DNA of 6,649 bases from an uncultured Clostridia bacterium (GTDB lineage Bacteria; Bacillota; Clostridia; Peptostreptococcales; Anaerovoracaceae): the NCBI GenBank assembly GCA_938009115.1, contig CALLHZ010000101.1:1-6649 (forward strand), given 5' to 3'. The notes beneath the pieces were generated by a model, which saw only the letters and a list, made by a program, of their open reading frames with translations, was not told where the DNA came from and ran no database searches. Each line of letters begins with the position of its first letter. The first letter of the stretch is position 1. Made by a program: the position numbers and the translations under genes. Shown one piece after another: positions 6,489-6,649 of the stretch.

Positions 6489-6649
6489 ATGGCAACATTA
6501 TTTGCATTGGGAATGATCGAAACAAAGGGTCTGGTAGGCGCTGTTGAGGCGGCGGACGCCATGGTCAAGGCTGCCAACGCGTCTCTGGTCGCCAAGGTCC
6601 ACGTAGGCGGCGGCCTGGTGACCGTCATGGTCCGGGGCGACGTAGGCGC
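6489..6649 (+). CDS. Microcompartment hexameric shell protein, EutM type (copy 2, cut by window end)
   Basis: A second BMC shell gene begins at ATG 6489 with AAGGAG at 6476-6481, 7 bases upstream. It runs off the right edge after 53 codons. The visible part starts MATLFALGMIETKGLVGAVE and includes the HVGGG pore loop and VMVRGDVGA. It is nearly identical to copy 1 after residue 6, differing at a few positions such as NASLVAK against NVTLIGK. It is 22 bases downstream of copy 1 and is a tandem duplicate. Shell operons often hold several BMC-H paralogues that co-assemble. Whether the C-terminus diverges, for example with an extension as in EutK-like proteins, cannot be seen here. Confidence 0.93.
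   Translation, partial: MATLFALGMIETKGLVGAVEAADAMVKAANASLVAKVHVGGGLVTVMVRGDVG
6609..6649 (+). repeat. 41-bp exact direct repeat, copy in second eutM-type gene
   Basis: This is the partner of the repeat at 6293-6333. It is identical even at third codon positions, in contrast to the diverged 5' thirds of the two genes. This suggests recent duplication or local gene conversion. Confidence 0.9.

Noticed and set aside
1..6649. CRISPR arrays, tRNA/rRNA genes, insertion sequences or attachment sites
   Set aside because: No repeat-spacer pattern, RNA gene signature, transposase or inverted terminal repeats were seen. The window is fully accounted for by the eut operon.

Overview
The window is a contiguous run of an ethanolamine-utilisation (eut) operon, all on the + strand. 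It encodes the core of an ethanolamine bacterial microcompartment (BMC). The order is: end of an unidentified upstream gene, an RNA attenuator leader, eutA (reactivase), eutB and eutC (large and small subunits of coenzyme-B12-dependent ethanolamine ammonia-lyase), eutL (tandem-domain shell protein), a CoA-acylating acetaldehyde dehydrogenase (eutE type), a eutM-type shell protein, and a second, near-identical eutM-type gene cut by the window end. Genes are packed within tens of bases or overlap, so there is no long empty stretch.

The most informative non-coding element lies at 85-167. Two hexaloop hairpins with loops AACAGG and AACAAG are followed by a 15-bp intrinsic terminator with a T-rich tail. 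The second hairpin shares its 3' strand with the terminator's 5' arm. This is the architecture of RNA targets of ANTAR-domain antiterminators such as EutV in Firmicutes. It implies that eutA and the genes downstream are switched on by a EutV/EutW-like ethanolamine-sensing two-component system. It also moves the eutA start: the longest open frame begins at 131 inside the terminator, whereas GTG 188 has a strong Shine-Dalgarno sequence and fits the EutA family N-terminus.

Working model: ethanolamine enters the shell (EutL, EutM paralogues). EutBC, kept active by EutA, splits it into ammonia and acetaldehyde. The dehydrogenase converts acetaldehyde to acetyl-CoA inside the shell. EutC (N-terminus) and the dehydrogenase (C-terminus) carry similar short amphipathic helices next to Pro/Ala-rich linkers, likely encapsulation peptides.

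The ANTAR-type leader, a dehydrogenase with a C-terminal rather than N-terminal targeting helix, consistent Shine-Dalgarno sites, and gene order point to an anaerobic Firmicute-like bacterium of high GC content (for example a gut Clostridia lineage). That taxonomic call is inference. The pathway itself is known. What deserves a second look is the leader's variant loops, the paired targeting peptides and the eutM tandem duplication.
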